Positions 8,822 through 19,264 are shown, counted from the first letter of the stretch. The stretch is DNA of 64,000 nt from Enterococcus sp. 9E7_DIV0242 (GCF_002140975.2 NZ_CP147247.1:4496001-4560000); one strand, 5' to 3'. Numbers and translations are program-made. The notes: generated by a model from the sequence alone, not told the origin.

Positions 8822-10255
8822 ATGGAACAAAAACAGCTGAGATGGTTTAGTGTGGGGCTGATTGCCTTCAACATGGTTTGGGGAATTGGTAATGTTGTTA
8901 ATAATTATGCGCAGCAGGGAATTTCTGTTGTAACGTCGTGGCTATTGATTTTGGTGCTTTACTTCATTCCATATGCCTTGATTGTTGGTCAACTTGGGTC
9001 GACCTTCAAAGATAGTAATGGCGGTGTAAGCTCATGGGTACAAAACACGAGTACTAAGCGGCTGGCATATTACGCGGCTTGGACGTACTGGGTTGTTCAC
9101 ATTCCCTATTTAGCACAAAAACCTCAGGCGATTTTGATTGCTTTAGGCTGGGCGATTCAAGGCAATGGGAACTTGGTAAATACAATGTCTATTGCAACAG
9201 TTTCTTTCTTATCATTGATTATCTTTTTGCTTTTTCTCCTATTGTCCACTCGTGGATTGGCAACGCTAAAAGTAATCGGAGGGATCGCCGGAACTGCGAC
9301 CTTCGTGATGTCGATGCTATTTATTCTTTTTGCTGTAGGTGCTCCTGCAATCAACTCATCGGTTGAATTTGCAACACCTCACATGGAGCAAATCAGTACG
9401 TATATTCCAAAATTTGATTTTAGCTATTTTACGACAGTTTCCATGCTGGTCTTTGCAGTCGGCGGGGCTGAAAAGATTTCTCCTTATGTCAATGCAACAA
9501 AGAATCCTGCGAAAGAGTTTCCAAAGGGAATGATTTTCCTTGCAGCAATGGTTGGTGCTTCAGCAGTATTAGGTTCATTTGCAATGGGGATGTTGTTCGC
9601 AAGTAACAATATTCCAGAAGATTTGATGGCCAATGGTGCGTACAGTGCATTCCAAATTCTGGGTGAATATTACGGCGTTGGAAATTTATTGATGATTATT
9701 TATGCGTTGACAAATGGTGCTGGACAGATTGCTGCTTTAGCATTTTCTATTGATGCGCCACTAAAAATTCTTCTTGCTGATGCAGATCCTGAGTTTGTTC
9801 CGTCAGCTCTTCGTAAGAAAACGAAAAAAGGGACACTTGTTAATGGATACTGGTTAACAGGTATTCTTGTCAGTATCATCATCGCGCTGCCAATGTTTGG
9901 ATTGAAGAATATGAACGAATTAGTAAAATGGTTGACAAATCTGAACTCTGTAGTGATGCCGATGCGCTATCTTTGGGTATTCTTTGCCTATATGATGCTG
10001 AACAAAGCCTATAAGAACTATCAGTCAGAGTACAAATTTATGAAGAATCCTAAAGCCGGATTTATCTTTGGCCTATGGTGTTTCTTATTTACTGCATTTG
10101 CCTGTGTCTTGGGGATGGTACCGAAATTTGATTTTGCTGCAGATCCGCAAGGATGGTTTTTCCAATTAGCTTCCAATATCTTGACACCGATTGTCTTGAT
10201 TTTGTTAGGAATGATTTTGCCGGCAATTGCACGAAAAGAAAAGAATACATTATAA
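8822..10255 (+). CDS. APC-superfamily amino acid permease
   Basis: The 477-residue integral membrane protein has about 12-13 hydrophobic segments and the amino-acid/polyamine/organocation fold. TM1 carries NMVWGIGN, analogous to the substrate-binding GxGxG region, and VFAVGGAEKISPYV matches the broken TM6 region. The closest recognisable type is the glutamate/GABA or YjeM-like APC branch, but substrate cannot be assigned by eye. The ATG at 8822 follows AAAGGAAGTG; an in-frame start 30 nt upstream has no ribosome-binding site. It appears monocistronic. Confidence 0.88.
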   Translation: MEQKQLRWFSVGLIAFNMVWGIGNVVNNYAQQGISVVTSWLLILVLYFIPYALIVGQLGSTFKDSNGGVSSWVQNTSTKRLAYYAAWTYWVVHIPYLAQKPQAILIALGWAIQGNGNLVNTMSIATVSFLSLIIFLLFLLLSTRGLATLKVIGGIAGTATFVMSMLFILFAVGAPAINSSVEFATPHMEQISTYIPKFDFSYFTTVSMLVFAVGGAEKISPYVNATKNPAKEFPKGMIFLAAMVGASAVLGSFAMGMLFASNNIPEDLMANGAYSAFQILGEYYGVGNLLMIIYALTNGAGQIAALAFSIDAPLKILLADADPEFVPSALRKKTKKGTLVNGYWLTGILVSIIIALPMFGLKNMNELVKWLTNLNSVVMPMRYLWVFFAYMMLNKAYKNYQSEYKFMKNPKAGFIFGLWCFLFTAFACVLGMVPKFDFAADPQGWFFQLASNILTPIVLILLGMILPAIARKEKNTL

Positions 10256-10593
10256 TCTAAAATCATAATATTATCCGAAAAACGGGCGGATTATCCGGAA
10301 ATTGTATATCAATCTTTTCGGATAGTTCGCTTTATTTCTGAAATAGTAGCTATTTTACTTGAAGTGAGAGGGCTTATTAAGGCCGTAAAATAGGAAAAAA
10401 ACGAACGATCCTACAAGGATTTTTGCTGAATTTACTGAAAAATGGTAAAATAGTTTCTGTTGACTCATAAATAGTGGTTTTTTTATAAAAAATTGAGAGC
10501 AATTTTCGTTTATAAACGGTATAATTATTGTTGAAGTGTATTTTTTCTTTTTTGAAAGATGATTATAAACTAATATAAAGACTATTCGAGGAA
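10256..10593 (+). other. AT-rich intergenic region with an inverted repeat
   Basis: TATCCGAAAA (10272-10281) and TTTTCGGATA (10315-10324) form a perfect 10-bp inverted repeat around a 33-nt loop, followed by a T-rich stretch; this may terminate the permease transcript. The remainder is very AT-rich and probably contains the promoter of the next gene. I find no convincing small gene. Confidence 0.4.
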
Positions 10594-12135
10594 GTGAGAA
10601 CAATTAGTAAACGAGGTAAAAAGTCAGACGTTGAGAAAAAATCTGTCTTTCTATGTAAGACAGTCGATCCTGAATTTTTAGGTAGAGAAATTTATGCTGA
10701 CAATGTTGAAACACTCCACAATTTTTATTTGATTCGCGAAATAAATCTGGCAAAGGATTACCAAAATTTGGCCGAAGGTGAGGCCTATTTTGATGCCATC
10801 TGTGATAGTTGGGACGCGGCAGAAGAATTCAATAAACTAGTCGTCAAAAAAATCTATATGTATGTAGAAACTGAATTGATGTACTACACGTTGCTTATGG
10901 GAAGCTTTGAACCGTTGAACAGAGAAGCGAAGTCCCAGCTAAAGCAATGGTTGACAGATGTAACCGTTGAAAAAGAAGCCCATTCTCTTACGCATAAAGG
11001 CAATACAGAGGTTGAATCGGCTGAATTGAACAGCGTGATGAAGCAAATGATGGAAGCCTCAAACGAAATGTTCCGTTTGCGAAAAATGATTGGTGACCTG
11101 AGTGAAACAATCGGTCAAGCGAGACTTGAAGCGAAGGCACAGCCGCTGATGTCACGAAGTGTGCACACCATCCATTTGAAGCGGGCGCAACCATTGGTCA
11201 TAGATAATGAAGAAGTTTCTAAAGAGCCTATCAAAAAAATCGAACAAAAAGAAGAAGCACCCACTATAGATGGGGAGTATTCAGAAGAACCGGTCATTGA
11301 GATCCAACAGGTGACGATCGAACCAACCGAACCGGCAGAAGAGGAAATAGAAACCGGAAAAAAGCCGATGAACGGATCGAGTTCAGAAACGGTCCAAGAA
11401 GATATCCAGTTAGCCGAAGAGGATACAGCCTTACTAAAAGAGCGAAAAGATGAGAAAGCAGAAGTAGAGGAATCCTCTGCGGATAAGCTCAGACGCAAAA
11501 ATTTGGAAAATCAAACAGAAAAAGCAGTGATTGAAGAAGCGAAGGCAGAGAAACCATTGCCGGAAGTGAAACAACCTGAAATTTCTGATGAAGAACGTCG
11601 TAATTTACTATTATCAAAGCTGATTCTAGAAAAAGAGAAGACAAGAAAAAGGACTCCAGGGAATTGGCCACGTTTTTCTAAACTGTTGCAGGATAGCCAC
11701 ATGGTACCTGCACCGAAGAAAATCCCGAACTTTTCAAGAAGTGAGATGGAGAACCTTGAGGATGACATTTATCTTCGTTTCATGAATAAACGAATCAATA
11801 TTGGCAAGAAAAAAAGTCGGGATCAGAAAAGGCGTATCCCTCAATCTGAACTGTTAAGCCAAATTTCAAAGGCCGAATACCTCAGTTACTCATGGGGACA
11901 AGTGCTAAAACAACGTAAAGAGGACGTATTGATTTGTAACCGTCTGAGTAGTGCAGGCTTGGTCAGTGGGCTAGATGATTTTCTTTATGATATGAAGCGA
12001 ACGGCTAACAGACCTTCATTGCTTACAAAAAAAGTCAGATGTTCAGTTGACAAGCTGAGAAGATTGGATGGCTACGTGTTGATGGATCAATATATGCAGA
12101 AGTTGAGCCAGATATCTAAAGAAGACTATAAATAG
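10594..12135 (+). CDS. Uncharacterised cytoplasmic protein with acidic low-complexity linker
   Basis: I do not recognise this 513-residue protein. It has a mixed N-terminal region (about 1-190, ending in a helical NEMFRLRKMIGDLSETIG stretch), a Glu/Lys-rich, probably disordered linker (about 200-350), and a basic C-terminal region (about 370-513, with KKKSRDQKRR). There is no signal peptide or membrane segment. The start is unclear: the first codon is a GTG only 2 nt after GAGG, which is unusually close; the frame has no nearby downstream ATG. It is alone between an intergenic promoter region and a strong terminator. The layout suggests a scaffold or nucleic-acid-associated protein, which is only inference. 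Confidence 0.75.
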   Translation: MRTISKRGKKSDVEKKSVFLCKTVDPEFLGREIYADNVETLHNFYLIREINLAKDYQNLAEGEAYFDAICDSWDAAEEFNKLVVKKIYMYVETELMYYTLLMGSFEPLNREAKSQLKQWLTDVTVEKEAHSLTHKGNTEVESAELNSVMKQMMEASNEMFRLRKMIGDLSETIGQARLEAKAQPLMSRSVHTIHLKRAQPLVIDNEEVSKEPIKKIEQKEEAPTIDGEYSEEPVIEIQQVTIEPTEPAEEEIETGKKPMNGSSSETVQEDIQLAEEDTALLKERKDEKAEVEESSADKLRRKNLENQTEKAVIEEAKAEKPLPEVKQPEISDEERRNLLLSKLILEKEKTRKRTPGNWPRFSKLLQDSHMVPAPKKIPNFSRSEMENLEDDIYLRFMNKRINIGKKKSRDQKRRIPQSELLSQISKAEYLSYSWGQVLKQRKEDVLICNRLSSAGLVSGLDDFLYDMKRTANRPSLLTKKVRCSVDKLRRLDGYVLMDQYMQKLSQISKEDYK

Positions 12136-12178
12136 AATGTCTGCTACGTAGGTAGAGAGTTATTATAATTAAAAATAG

Positions 12179-12224
12179 AAGACGGCAACGAATCCATTTT
12201 TTAGGAATTCGTTGCCGTCTTTGT
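12179..12224 (+). terminator. Strong intrinsic terminator after the uncharacterised protein
   Basis: A 14-bp perfect stem (AAGACGGCAACGAA at 12179-12192, TTCGTTGCCGTCTT at 12208-12221) is flanked by A and T runs, so it may work on both strands. Confidence 0.9.
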
Positions 12225-12412
12225 CTATTTCTAAATACTTTTTTATCAAAAACGATTAAGCAATAGAACAGTGCTTTTCCGGTATCTTATAAAAGCAACA
12301 AATCATATAACAATACGATTTGTTGCCAAAAATCGAATATAATCACTTTTTTAAAGGAAATATGTATTTTATTTGATAACTTTTGACTATGGAAACTAAG
12401 CCTTTTTATTAG

Positions 12413-12937
12413 AATAGCTGTTCATATATCCACATTTTGCAACAGCTTAATATTTATGATACAAGAATTGCACCGACAGGTCAGTACTATAATGTGGGGT
12501 ATTATGAGGAAAAAACGACATTGACCTTTACAACGACATTCAGTAGTACGGACAAACTTGCTATTGTAAAACCGGATATTGTTTTACTTGACACACCGAA
12601 GTTTAAAAAATCTGTAGATGCCTTACAGGAAAAAGGTGTGGATATGAAAGTAAATGGTCGACATGCAGAAGCGAAGGTAAGTGCAGAAAAAGATCAATTA
12701 CTATGGACAACGATTCCTTTTGACAAAGGCTGGAAAGTATATGTAGATGGAAAAGAAGAAGCAATACAAAGTTTTAAAGGGGCTTTCCTATCTGTTCCGT
12801 TAAGTGCCGGTGAACACGACGTTGAATTTGTCTTTTTACCTTATGGCTTGAGGCTGGGAGCAGGGCTGTCTATTTTTAGCTTGCTTGGCTTCGGGGGGGT
12901 ATTGGTATTATTTGAAAAAGAAGAAAACAAAGACTGA
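12413..12937 (+). pseudogene. 3' remnant of a YfhO-family membrane protein gene
   Basis: About 170 codons remain open from 12413 and read as the C-terminal end of a YfhO-type protein: a beta-rich domain with LLWTTIPFDKGWKVYVDGK and GEHDVEFVFLPYGLRLG, then one membrane segment and a charged tail. Intact YfhO proteins have 800 or more residues with about a dozen transmembrane segments (YfhO-like proteins add sugars to cell-wall polymers), and all of that is missing. No good start or ribosome-binding site is present, and an in-frame stop lies at 12410. It is best read as a deletion remnant; expression of a short product is unlikely. Confidence 0.8.
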
Positions 12938-12994
12938 TAGAATGAAATAGCAGGAACCGTTAGATACTTATTGATGAAGTGTTTATACTAGAAA

Positions 12995-13028
12995 AAAGTT
13001 CGACAAAGAGAAATTGTCGGGCTTTTTT
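12995..13028 (+). terminator. Terminator upstream of dinG
   Basis: CGACAA (13002-13007) pairs with TTGTCG (13015-13020), with flanking A and T tracts and a GGCTTTTTT tail. Confidence 0.75.
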
Positions 13029-13170
13029 CTGCTGTAGAGAAAGTATTCTTGTCTTGTAAAGAAGATAAAACGAGTGTTTATAAAAGAAAATTGATTCTTA
13101 CCCACAAATAATAGTGAAAAACTTCGATTTTATAGTATAATTTTCAAGATGGCAGAAAGGTGGAGAGACC

Positions 13171-15945
13171 ATGAAAAAAAATCCAATATATGCGGTCGTT
13201 GATATAGAAACCACCGGGACCGATCCTCAGGTAGACCGAATCATTCAATTCGGTTGTGTGTTGATCGAAGAAGGGAAGATTGTCACGCGTTTTTCAACAG
13301 ATGTGAATCCGGGACGGAGTATTTCTCCACAAATTCAACACTTGACGGGAATCACGAATAAACAAGTGACTAAAGCACCCTATTTTGAAGATATTGCCTT
13401 GACCATTCATCATTTATTGGCAGACACGATTTTCGTTGCGCATAATATTTATTTTGATTATTCCTTTTTAAATAAAGAGCTTCAACGCTGTGGTGCACCG
13501 GAGTTACAAATTCCGGGTATCGATACGGTTGAGCTTTCACAAATATTTTTTCCCACTGAAAAAAGTTTTCGTCTAAGTGATTTATCCGAGAGCTTAGGCC
13601 TGGTTCATGAGAATCCGCATCAGGCGGACAGTGATGCTCAGGTAACAGCGGAGGTTTTTCTACTGATTGAAAAAAGAATCAGAACGCTTCCTCTATTGTC
13701 ATTGAAAATGATTTTATTATTGAGTGACCAGTTAGGAATGGAGACAGGTGCTTACTTGAATAGACTGTATGAAGAAATGAAGGTGCAGCCCATTCCATTG
13801 AAAGAGGGCCTGCAAGTGATTGATGGGCTTGTTTTAAGAAAAAAAGTTCTTCCTTACTTTGAAACATCTGTCTATGAGACTGGCGCGTATCCAACATCGA
13901 AGAAACAAAAAGAGCGAGTATTTGCTAAGCAATTGACTTACCGTAAGGAACAAAGTCGAATGATGAATGATGTTTTTAAACATTTTACCGAGGGGAAAGA
14001 GAAAAATCTGTTCATTGAGGCTGCGACAGGGATAGGAAAAACATTTGGGTATTTGTTTCCAAGCAGCTACTTTGCTGAACCGAAGAAGCCGGTAATCGTC
14101 AGTACGGTATCAATCATGCTTCAAAATCAGCTTTTTGAAAAAGATATTCCATTTACGAATCGTTTTGCAGAGAAAAAGCTGCAGGCGACGGTCTTAAAAA
14201 GTCATCGTCATTATCTTGATCTTCAACGGTTTAGAGAAACCTTGAAGAACCCAATCAAGCAAAAACAATATGCGCTTTATCAAATGAGAGTATTGGTCTG
14301 GCTTTTGGAAACAGAGACAGGAGATCTCGACGAACTGCAGTTGATCAATTTTAATCATATTTTTTGGAAAGATACTATCCATAGAGGGACAGAGCTTTTG
14401 AAGAAGGATGATCCTCTCTATCAAGAAGATTTTGTTCGATTTCTTTATAAAAAAGCGGAGCAAAGCAATCTGCTGATCGTCAATCATGCCTTTTTGATGC
14501 AGGAATCATTTAGAAAGCACCCGTTACTACCGAAAGAGGCGAGTCTGATCATCGATGAGGCACATCATTTACCGGATGTCGTAAAACGTACTGCGCTGCA
14601 GACGATTCCGATTTATGCTTTTCAAAAGCAGGTCGTCCAAGCTCGCGAAGAAGGTCAGCTTTTCGATCAAGTAATCTCTCTACTGGAGAAACTACCTACT
14701 GAAAAACGGTATGTTGAGATGTACTCCCGCACACTGATTGATATTGTGGAAGATCTGAAAGACTTTGCTTATGAGTTGGGGCAGATTTTGGTCATTGATA
14801 AGCGTGAACAGCTACAAGAATCTGTGATTCAGAAGACGCAGTTCGATCAGCTTTCCTTAGAAGGAGAAAAGCTGATTCGAAAAATTGAGACCTACTTGAG
14901 TGATTTGGAAGAAATACAACAACAGGTTCGAACAGGAATCGATCGTCAGTTGGAAAGATTTTCTGTTTCTGAACGGATGAAGCTCACTGCGCTATTTCAA
15001 CTGTTTTCAGAGGTTTCCAATCTGGCTGAATGTTTTGATATCTTTGTTAATCAATGGGAAGCTCATTGGGTCAAGGAATATCGAACCGATAAAAAAGGGC
15101 TGACTATACTTGCGGTCAATGATCTGAGTGCCGGGATGATCAAAAAGGCCAGTTGGTATCCTAATTATCAGCATATTCTCTATACAGGCGGAACATTGGT
15201 TTTTTGGAAAAACCGACAGTACTTGCCGGATAAACTTGGGGTAGATGATTTCTCTGTTAAGGTTTTGCCGGACCCTTATGATTATGAAAAATCTGCTCGA
15301 CTCTATGTTCCTAAGCTTCCAATGGATATCCATGAGGTGTCAGATGCGGAGTTTGCTGAATATATTAGTCAGATAGTAGAACAGGTAGCGAGGCAGGAAG
15401 ATCGCCCGATTTTAGTTCTGTTCACTTCCCATGAGGTACTCAGAAAAACATATAGTCATTTGCATCAATCGATGATGAATATTGGGAGAGAGGTCATGGC
15501 TCAAGGAATTAGTGGCACGAGAGAGAAATTATTGAAACGGTTTTACCATAGTAAAAACAGCATTTTACTCGGTGCAGATAGTTTTTGGGAAGGAGTAGAC
15601 CTTCCAGGAGATTCCCTGCAACTATTGATTGTCACGCGGTTGCCTTTTGAAAACCCGAAACGACTACTAGTCAAAGCGGAGTATGAATACCTTGAAGCAC
15701 AGGGAATCAATCCTTTTACAGGGGAAGCCCTTCCTAAAGCGTCTATGCGATTACGACAGGCACTGGGGCGGCTCATTCGTTCTGAAAATGACCATGGTGT
15801 ACTGCTGGTGTTGGATCGTCGACTTGTCCGAACAAAATACGGTAAGCGAATGCTAAGAGCTTTGCCTAAACGGTTACCAGTTGAAGAACTATCATTAGAC
15901 GAAACGTTGCTATCTATCCATGAATTTTTTAAAGAAAAAGGATAA
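13171..15945 (+). CDS. dinG: DinG-family ATP-dependent helicase with N-terminal DnaQ-like 3'-5' exonuclease domain
   Basis: The 924-residue protein is of the Gram-positive DinG type. Residues 1-170 form a DEDD exonuclease domain (VVDIETTGTDPQ, FVAHNIYFDYSF, HQADSDAQ). The superfamily-2 helicase part has Walker A EAATGIGKT near 282-290, the IDEAHH box near 460-465, and motif VI QALGRLIRS near 860. I do not see the four-Cys Fe-S cluster of E. coli DinG, as expected for this branch, some members of which act as nucleases rather than helicases. The ATG follows AAAGGTGGAG. The dinG-ypmB-aspB-asnS order matches Bacillus. Confidence 0.94.
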   Translation: MKKNPIYAVVDIETTGTDPQVDRIIQFGCVLIEEGKIVTRFSTDVNPGRSISPQIQHLTGITNKQVTKAPYFEDIALTIHHLLADTIFVAHNIYFDYSFLNKELQRCGAPELQIPGIDTVELSQIFFPTEKSFRLSDLSESLGLVHENPHQADSDAQVTAEVFLLIEKRIRTLPLLSLKMILLLSDQLGMETGAYLNRLYEEMKVQPIPLKEGLQVIDGLVLRKKVLPYFETSVYETGAYPTSKKQKERVFAKQLTYRKEQSRMMNDVFKHFTEGKEKNLFIEAATGIGKTFGYLFPSSYFAEPKKPVIVSTVSIMLQNQLFEKDIPFTNRFAEKKLQATVLKSHRHYLDLQRFRETLKNPIKQKQYALYQMRVLVWLLETETGDLDELQLINFNHIFWKDTIHRGTELLKKDDPLYQEDFVRFLYKKAEQSNLLIVNHAFLMQESFRKHPLLPKEASLIIDEAHHLPDVVKRTALQTIPIYAFQKQVVQAREEGQLFDQVISLLEKLPTEKRYVEMYSRTLIDIVEDLKDFAYELGQILVIDKREQLQESVIQKTQFDQLSLEGEKLIRKIETYLSDLEEIQQQVRTGIDRQLERFSVSERMKLTALFQLFSEVSNLAECFDIFVNQWEAHWVKEYRTDKKGLTILAVNDLSAGMIKKASWYPNYQHILYTGGTLVFWKNRQYLPDKLGVDDFSVKVLPDPYDYEKSARLYVPKLPMDIHEVSDAEFAEYISQIVEQVARQEDRPILVLFTSHEVLRKTYSHLHQSMMNIGREVMAQGISGTREKLLKRFYHSKNSILLGADSFWEGVDLPGDSLQLLIVTRLPFENPKRLLVKAEYEYLEAQGINPFTGEALPKASMRLRQALGRLIRSENDHGVLLVLDRRLVRTKYGKRMLRALPKRLPVEELSLDETLLSIHEFFKEKG

Positions 15946-16018
15946 TTTTCTCCATCGTGTATCAAAAAGAATTTATTTTCTGATATAATGAAAAACAGTA
16001 AGTTTTGAAAGGACGAAC

Positions 16019-16528
16019 GTGATCGTGACATCAGATGAGCAGAAAGAACACAAAAGGGTTGTCATACTTTTGGCACTTGTTGCCATTTTGTTGACCATTA
16101 TTGTTATGTTAAGTATTTTTTATATCCGTTCGACCCATTCAAAGTCTCAAGCACGAAAAGAAGCGGTCAAAATCGCGGAAGAACATGCGCAGTTGGATTC
16201 TGTGGAGGACTTCTACTGGTTCAATCGAGACGAAACCTACTTTGGTTTGACTGGAAAAGATGCATCTGGGAATGAAATTGTCGTCATTATCCCTGAAAAG
16301 GGTGGAGATATCTTGACGTTTGATCAAGAAGAAGGTCTCACGGAAGGTCAAGCGAAGCAAGTAGTGAAAGAGCGCTATGGTGAAGAAAATGTTCAAAAAG
16401 TCAATCTCGGTATGTTTGACGGTAAAGCAGTTTGGGAAGTTGTCTGCAAGTCATCTGAAGGGGCGCTGAACTATTATTTGATTGCCTTTGAAAATGGTGA
16501 GGAAGTCAACACTGTTCTTGGGATTTGA
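16019..16528 (+). CDS. ypmB: YpmB-like protein (DUF5590, membrane-anchored)
   Basis: The 169-residue protein has one N-terminal transmembrane helix (about residues 15-36) and an extracellular PepSY-like/DUF5590 domain. Function is unknown in any species I know. The start is GTG at 16019 after GAAAGG; a second GTG two codons later is possible. Its place between dinG and aspB is the same as in Bacillus subtilis (ypmB), which supports the name more than sequence alone does. Confidence 0.82.
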   Translation: MIVTSDEQKEHKRVVILLALVAILLTIIVMLSIFYIRSTHSKSQARKEAVKIAEEHAQLDSVEDFYWFNRDETYFGLTGKDASGNEIVVIIPEKGGDILTFDQEEGLTEGQAKQVVKERYGEENVQKVNLGMFDGKAVWEVVCKSSEGALNYYLIAFENGEEVNTVLGI

Positions 16529-16702
16529 GTGAAGAGCAACGAGAACCGTATTATTAATCAGTCATCTGGGTAGTTTATGCTTGGTTAGCTCAGATGTTGC
16601 CATTAGTAAAAACAGCTTCATAAACTAGAATAGTCGTTTTTATGACGAGTTGTTCGTTGTATCTCTATAGAAGCGGGATAAATCAAAATGAGGGGTGGAA
16701 GT

Positions 16703-17899
16703 ATGAAACTATCAAAACGTGCACAGCAGTTGGCACCTTCGGTTACTTTAGCGGCATCAACAAAGGCTAAAAAGCTAAAAAGCGAAGGAAAGGATGTCTT
16801 AAATCTGACGGTTGGGGAGCCAGATTTTGCTACACCGAAAAATATTCAAGAGGCAGCGATTCAGGCAATCACAGATGGCAGAGCGAGCTATTACACTCCG
16901 TCAGCTGGAATTCCGGAGCTAAGACAGGCAGTTGTTGAAATGATCCACAGAGAGTATGGCTTGGATTATGATGCAAAACAAGTAATTATCACAGATGGGG
17001 CTAAATATTCCTTGTATCTTTTGTTTCAGGCGATGCTTGATGCGGGGGATGAAGTTATTATTCCGGTTCCATATTGGGTCAGCTATGGTGAACAGGTAAA
17101 ACTTGCTGAGGGAACACCGGTTTTTGTTTCCTGTGAAGAAGAGAATGATTTCAAGGTAACAGTCGATCAACTGGAAGCAGTTCGAACAGACCAGACGAGG
17201 GCAATGATTTTGAATTCACCTTCTAATCCAACAGGGATGATTTATACGAAAGAAGAGCTGTTGGCTATTGGAAACTGGGCTGTAGCACATGATATCATGA
17301 TTGTATCAGATGACATATATGGTCAGCTTGTATACAATGGCAACACTTTTACTCCTCTGGCAACAGTATCAGAAGCAATCCGAAAACAGACCATCATCAT
17401 TAATGGTGTATCGAAATCTTATGCAATGACAGGCTGGAGAATCGGTTATACGATTGCTGATGAACAGCTTATTGGAGCTATGAACAATATTGCCTCTCAT
17501 TCAACTAGCAACCCAACAGCTGTCAGTCAATATGCGGCAGTAGAAGCGTTGAATGGCAATCAAGATACAGTAGAAGCAATGAGAAAGTCATTTGAGGAAC
17601 GGTTGAATACGATTTATCCTAAAGCAGCAGCCCTGCCAGGATTTAAGTTGACCAAGCCTCAAGGTGCATTTTATCTGTTTCCGAATATTCGTGAAACATT
17701 GACTTTGTGCGGGTATGATGACGTGACGACTTGGGTAGATGACTTGCTTGAAGAAGCTTATGTTGCCTTGGTAACAGGTGAGGGCTTCGGTTCTTCGGAC
17801 CACATCCGTATCAGTTATGCGTCGGATCTAGCTGTATTGGAGCAGGCAATTGAACGAATCGCTGGATTTATCGATAAAAAAATCCAGGAAAACAACTAA
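16703..17899 (+). CDS. aspB: Pyridoxal-phosphate aspartate aminotransferase (class I)
   Basis: AspB interconverts aspartate/2-oxoglutarate and oxaloacetate/glutamate. The 398-residue protein has the N-terminal NLTVGEPDFATP, the NSPSNPTG substrate-binding motif, the PLP lysine K238 in NGVSKSYAMTGWRIGY, and the C-terminal HIRISYA with the carboxylate-binding Arg. The ATG at 16703 follows GAGGGGTGG. A 170-nt gap separates it from ypmB and only about 50 nt from asnS; supply of aspartate for Asn-tRNA synthesis is a known reason for this pairing. Confidence 0.94.
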   Translation: MKLSKRAQQLAPSVTLAASTKAKKLKSEGKDVLNLTVGEPDFATPKNIQEAAIQAITDGRASYYTPSAGIPELRQAVVEMIHREYGLDYDAKQVIITDGAKYSLYLLFQAMLDAGDEVIIPVPYWVSYGEQVKLAEGTPVFVSCEEENDFKVTVDQLEAVRTDQTRAMILNSPSNPTGMIYTKEELLAIGNWAVAHDIMIVSDDIYGQLVYNGNTFTPLATVSEAIRKQTIIINGVSKSYAMTGWRIGYTIADEQLIGAMNNIASHSTSNPTAVSQYAAVEALNGNQDTVEAMRKSFEERLNTIYPKAAALPGFKLTKPQGAFYLFPNIRETLTLCGYDDVTTWVDDLLEEAYVALVTGEGFGSSDHIRISYASDLAVLEQAIERIAGFIDKKIQENN

Positions 17900-17950
17900 G
17901 AACAACTCAATTCGGGATTGGTAAAAATTGAAGGAACGGGAGAGACAATA

Positions 17951-19249
17951 GTGGAACAAATTCAAATCATTGATTCAAAAAATCATGTAGGCGAGACAGT
18001 AAAAATCGGTGCTTGGGTAGCGAATAAGCGTTCAAGTGGTAAAATTGCTTTTTTACAACTTCGTGATGGTACAGCTTATTTTCAAGGAATTGTCGTGAAA
18101 AGTGAAGTAGAGGAAGAGGTCTTCCAGCTTGCGAAAGGACTCAATCAGGAAACAGCAGTGCTGATTACGGGGGAAGTGAGAGAAGATACTCGTTCAAAAT
18201 TCGGCTATGAAATTGGAATCACCGGCATCGAAGTAGTTGGGGAGAGTCATGATTACCCGATCACACCAAAAGAACATGGAACAGATTTTTTGATGGACCA
18301 TCGCCACTTATGGTTGCGTTCTTCAAAACAGCATGCTGTAATGCAAGTTCGTAATGAAATCATCCGTGCAACCTATGAATTTTTCAACACGAATGGTTTT
18401 GTGAAAATCGATCCGCCTATCCTTACAGGAAGTGCGCCAGAAGGAACAACAGAACTGTTCCATACAAACTATTTTGACGAAGAAGCTTATTTATCACAAA
18501 GTGGTCAGTTATATATGGAAGCTGCTGCAATGGCATTCGGAAAAGTATTTTCTTTTGGTCCGACATTCCGTGCTGAAAAGTCTAAAACGCGTCGTCATCT
18601 GATTGAATTTTGGATGATAGAGCCTGAAATGGCCTTTATGCATCAAGAAGACAGTCTTGAAGTTCAGGAAAAGTATGTGGCCTTTTTAGTGCAGAACGTA
18701 TTGGACAACTGTGATTATGCGTTGGATGTACTTGGTCGTGATAAAGAACTTCTTAAGAAGTACACAAACTTGCCATTCCCGCGCATTACTTATGATGATG
18801 CAGTAGAATTGCTGAAAAAGAACGGGTTTGAGGATATTGAATGGGGCGATGATTTTGGTTCGCCGCATGAAACCTTTATCGCTAATTCTTTTGAGCAGCC
18901 TGTGTTCATTTTGAACTATCCGAAAGCAATCAAACCATTTTACATGAAACCACATCCAACGAGAGAAGATGTCGTGATTTGTGCAGATATGATTGCACCA
19001 GAAGGCTATGGAGAAATCATTGGCGGCTCAGAAAGAGCAACCGATTATGAATTCGTATTGGAACAGATTCGCCAACATGGATTGGATGAGAAAGAATACT
19101 CATGGTATTTGGATTTGAGAAAATATGGTTCCGTTCCTCATTCTGGATTTGGTCTAGGTCTGGAACGTACAGTTACTTGGTTGACAGGGATCGAGCATGT
19201 TCGAGAGTCTATCCCATTCCCTCGTTTGTTAAATAGATTATATCCATAA
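17951..19249 (+). CDS. asnS: Asparaginyl-tRNA synthetase
   Basis: AsnRS is a class IIb synthetase that charges tRNA-Asn. The 432 residues comprise an OB-fold anticodon-binding domain (about 1-105) and a catalytic core with motif 2 ([19 protein letters not shown]) and motif 3 ([13 protein letters not shown]). A GTG start at 17951 after GGGAGAG gives the usual length of about 430; an in-frame TTG 33 nt upstream is a weaker alternative. It is the last gene of the dinG-ypmB-aspB-asnS block and is followed by a strong terminator. Confidence 0.96.
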   Translation: MEQIQIIDSKNHVGETVKIGAWVANKRSSGKIAFLQLRDGTAYFQGIVVKSEVEEEVFQLAKGLNQETAVLITGEVREDTRSKFGYEIGITGIEVVGESHDYPITPKEHGTDFLMDHRHLWLRSSKQHAVMQVRNEIIRATYEFFNTNGFVKIDPPILTGSAPEGTTELFHTNYFDEEAYLSQSGQLYMEAAAMAFGKVFSFGPTFRAEKSKTRRHLIEFWMIEPEMAFMHQEDSLEVQEKYVAFLVQNVLDNCDYALDVLGRDKELLKKYTNLPFPRITYDDAVELLKKNGFEDIEWGDDFGSPHETFIANSFEQPVFILNYPKAIKPFYMKPHPTREDVVICADMIAPEGYGEIIGGSERATDYEFVLEQIRQHGLDEKEYSWYLDLRKYGSVPHSGFGLGLERTVTWLTGIEHVRESIPFPRLLNRLYP

Positions 19250-19264
19250 TCAGTAAAGTATTCT

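Noticed and set aside
10355..10603. 82-codon minus-strand ORF in the AT-rich gap before the orphan gene
   Set aside because: The product is a chance Phe/Lys/Ile-rich translation, has no ribosome-binding site and overlaps the start of the plus-strand gene.
16529..16702. T-box leader before aspB/asnS
   Set aside because: The conserved AGGGTGGNACCGCG-type T-box motif and a downstream terminator are absent.
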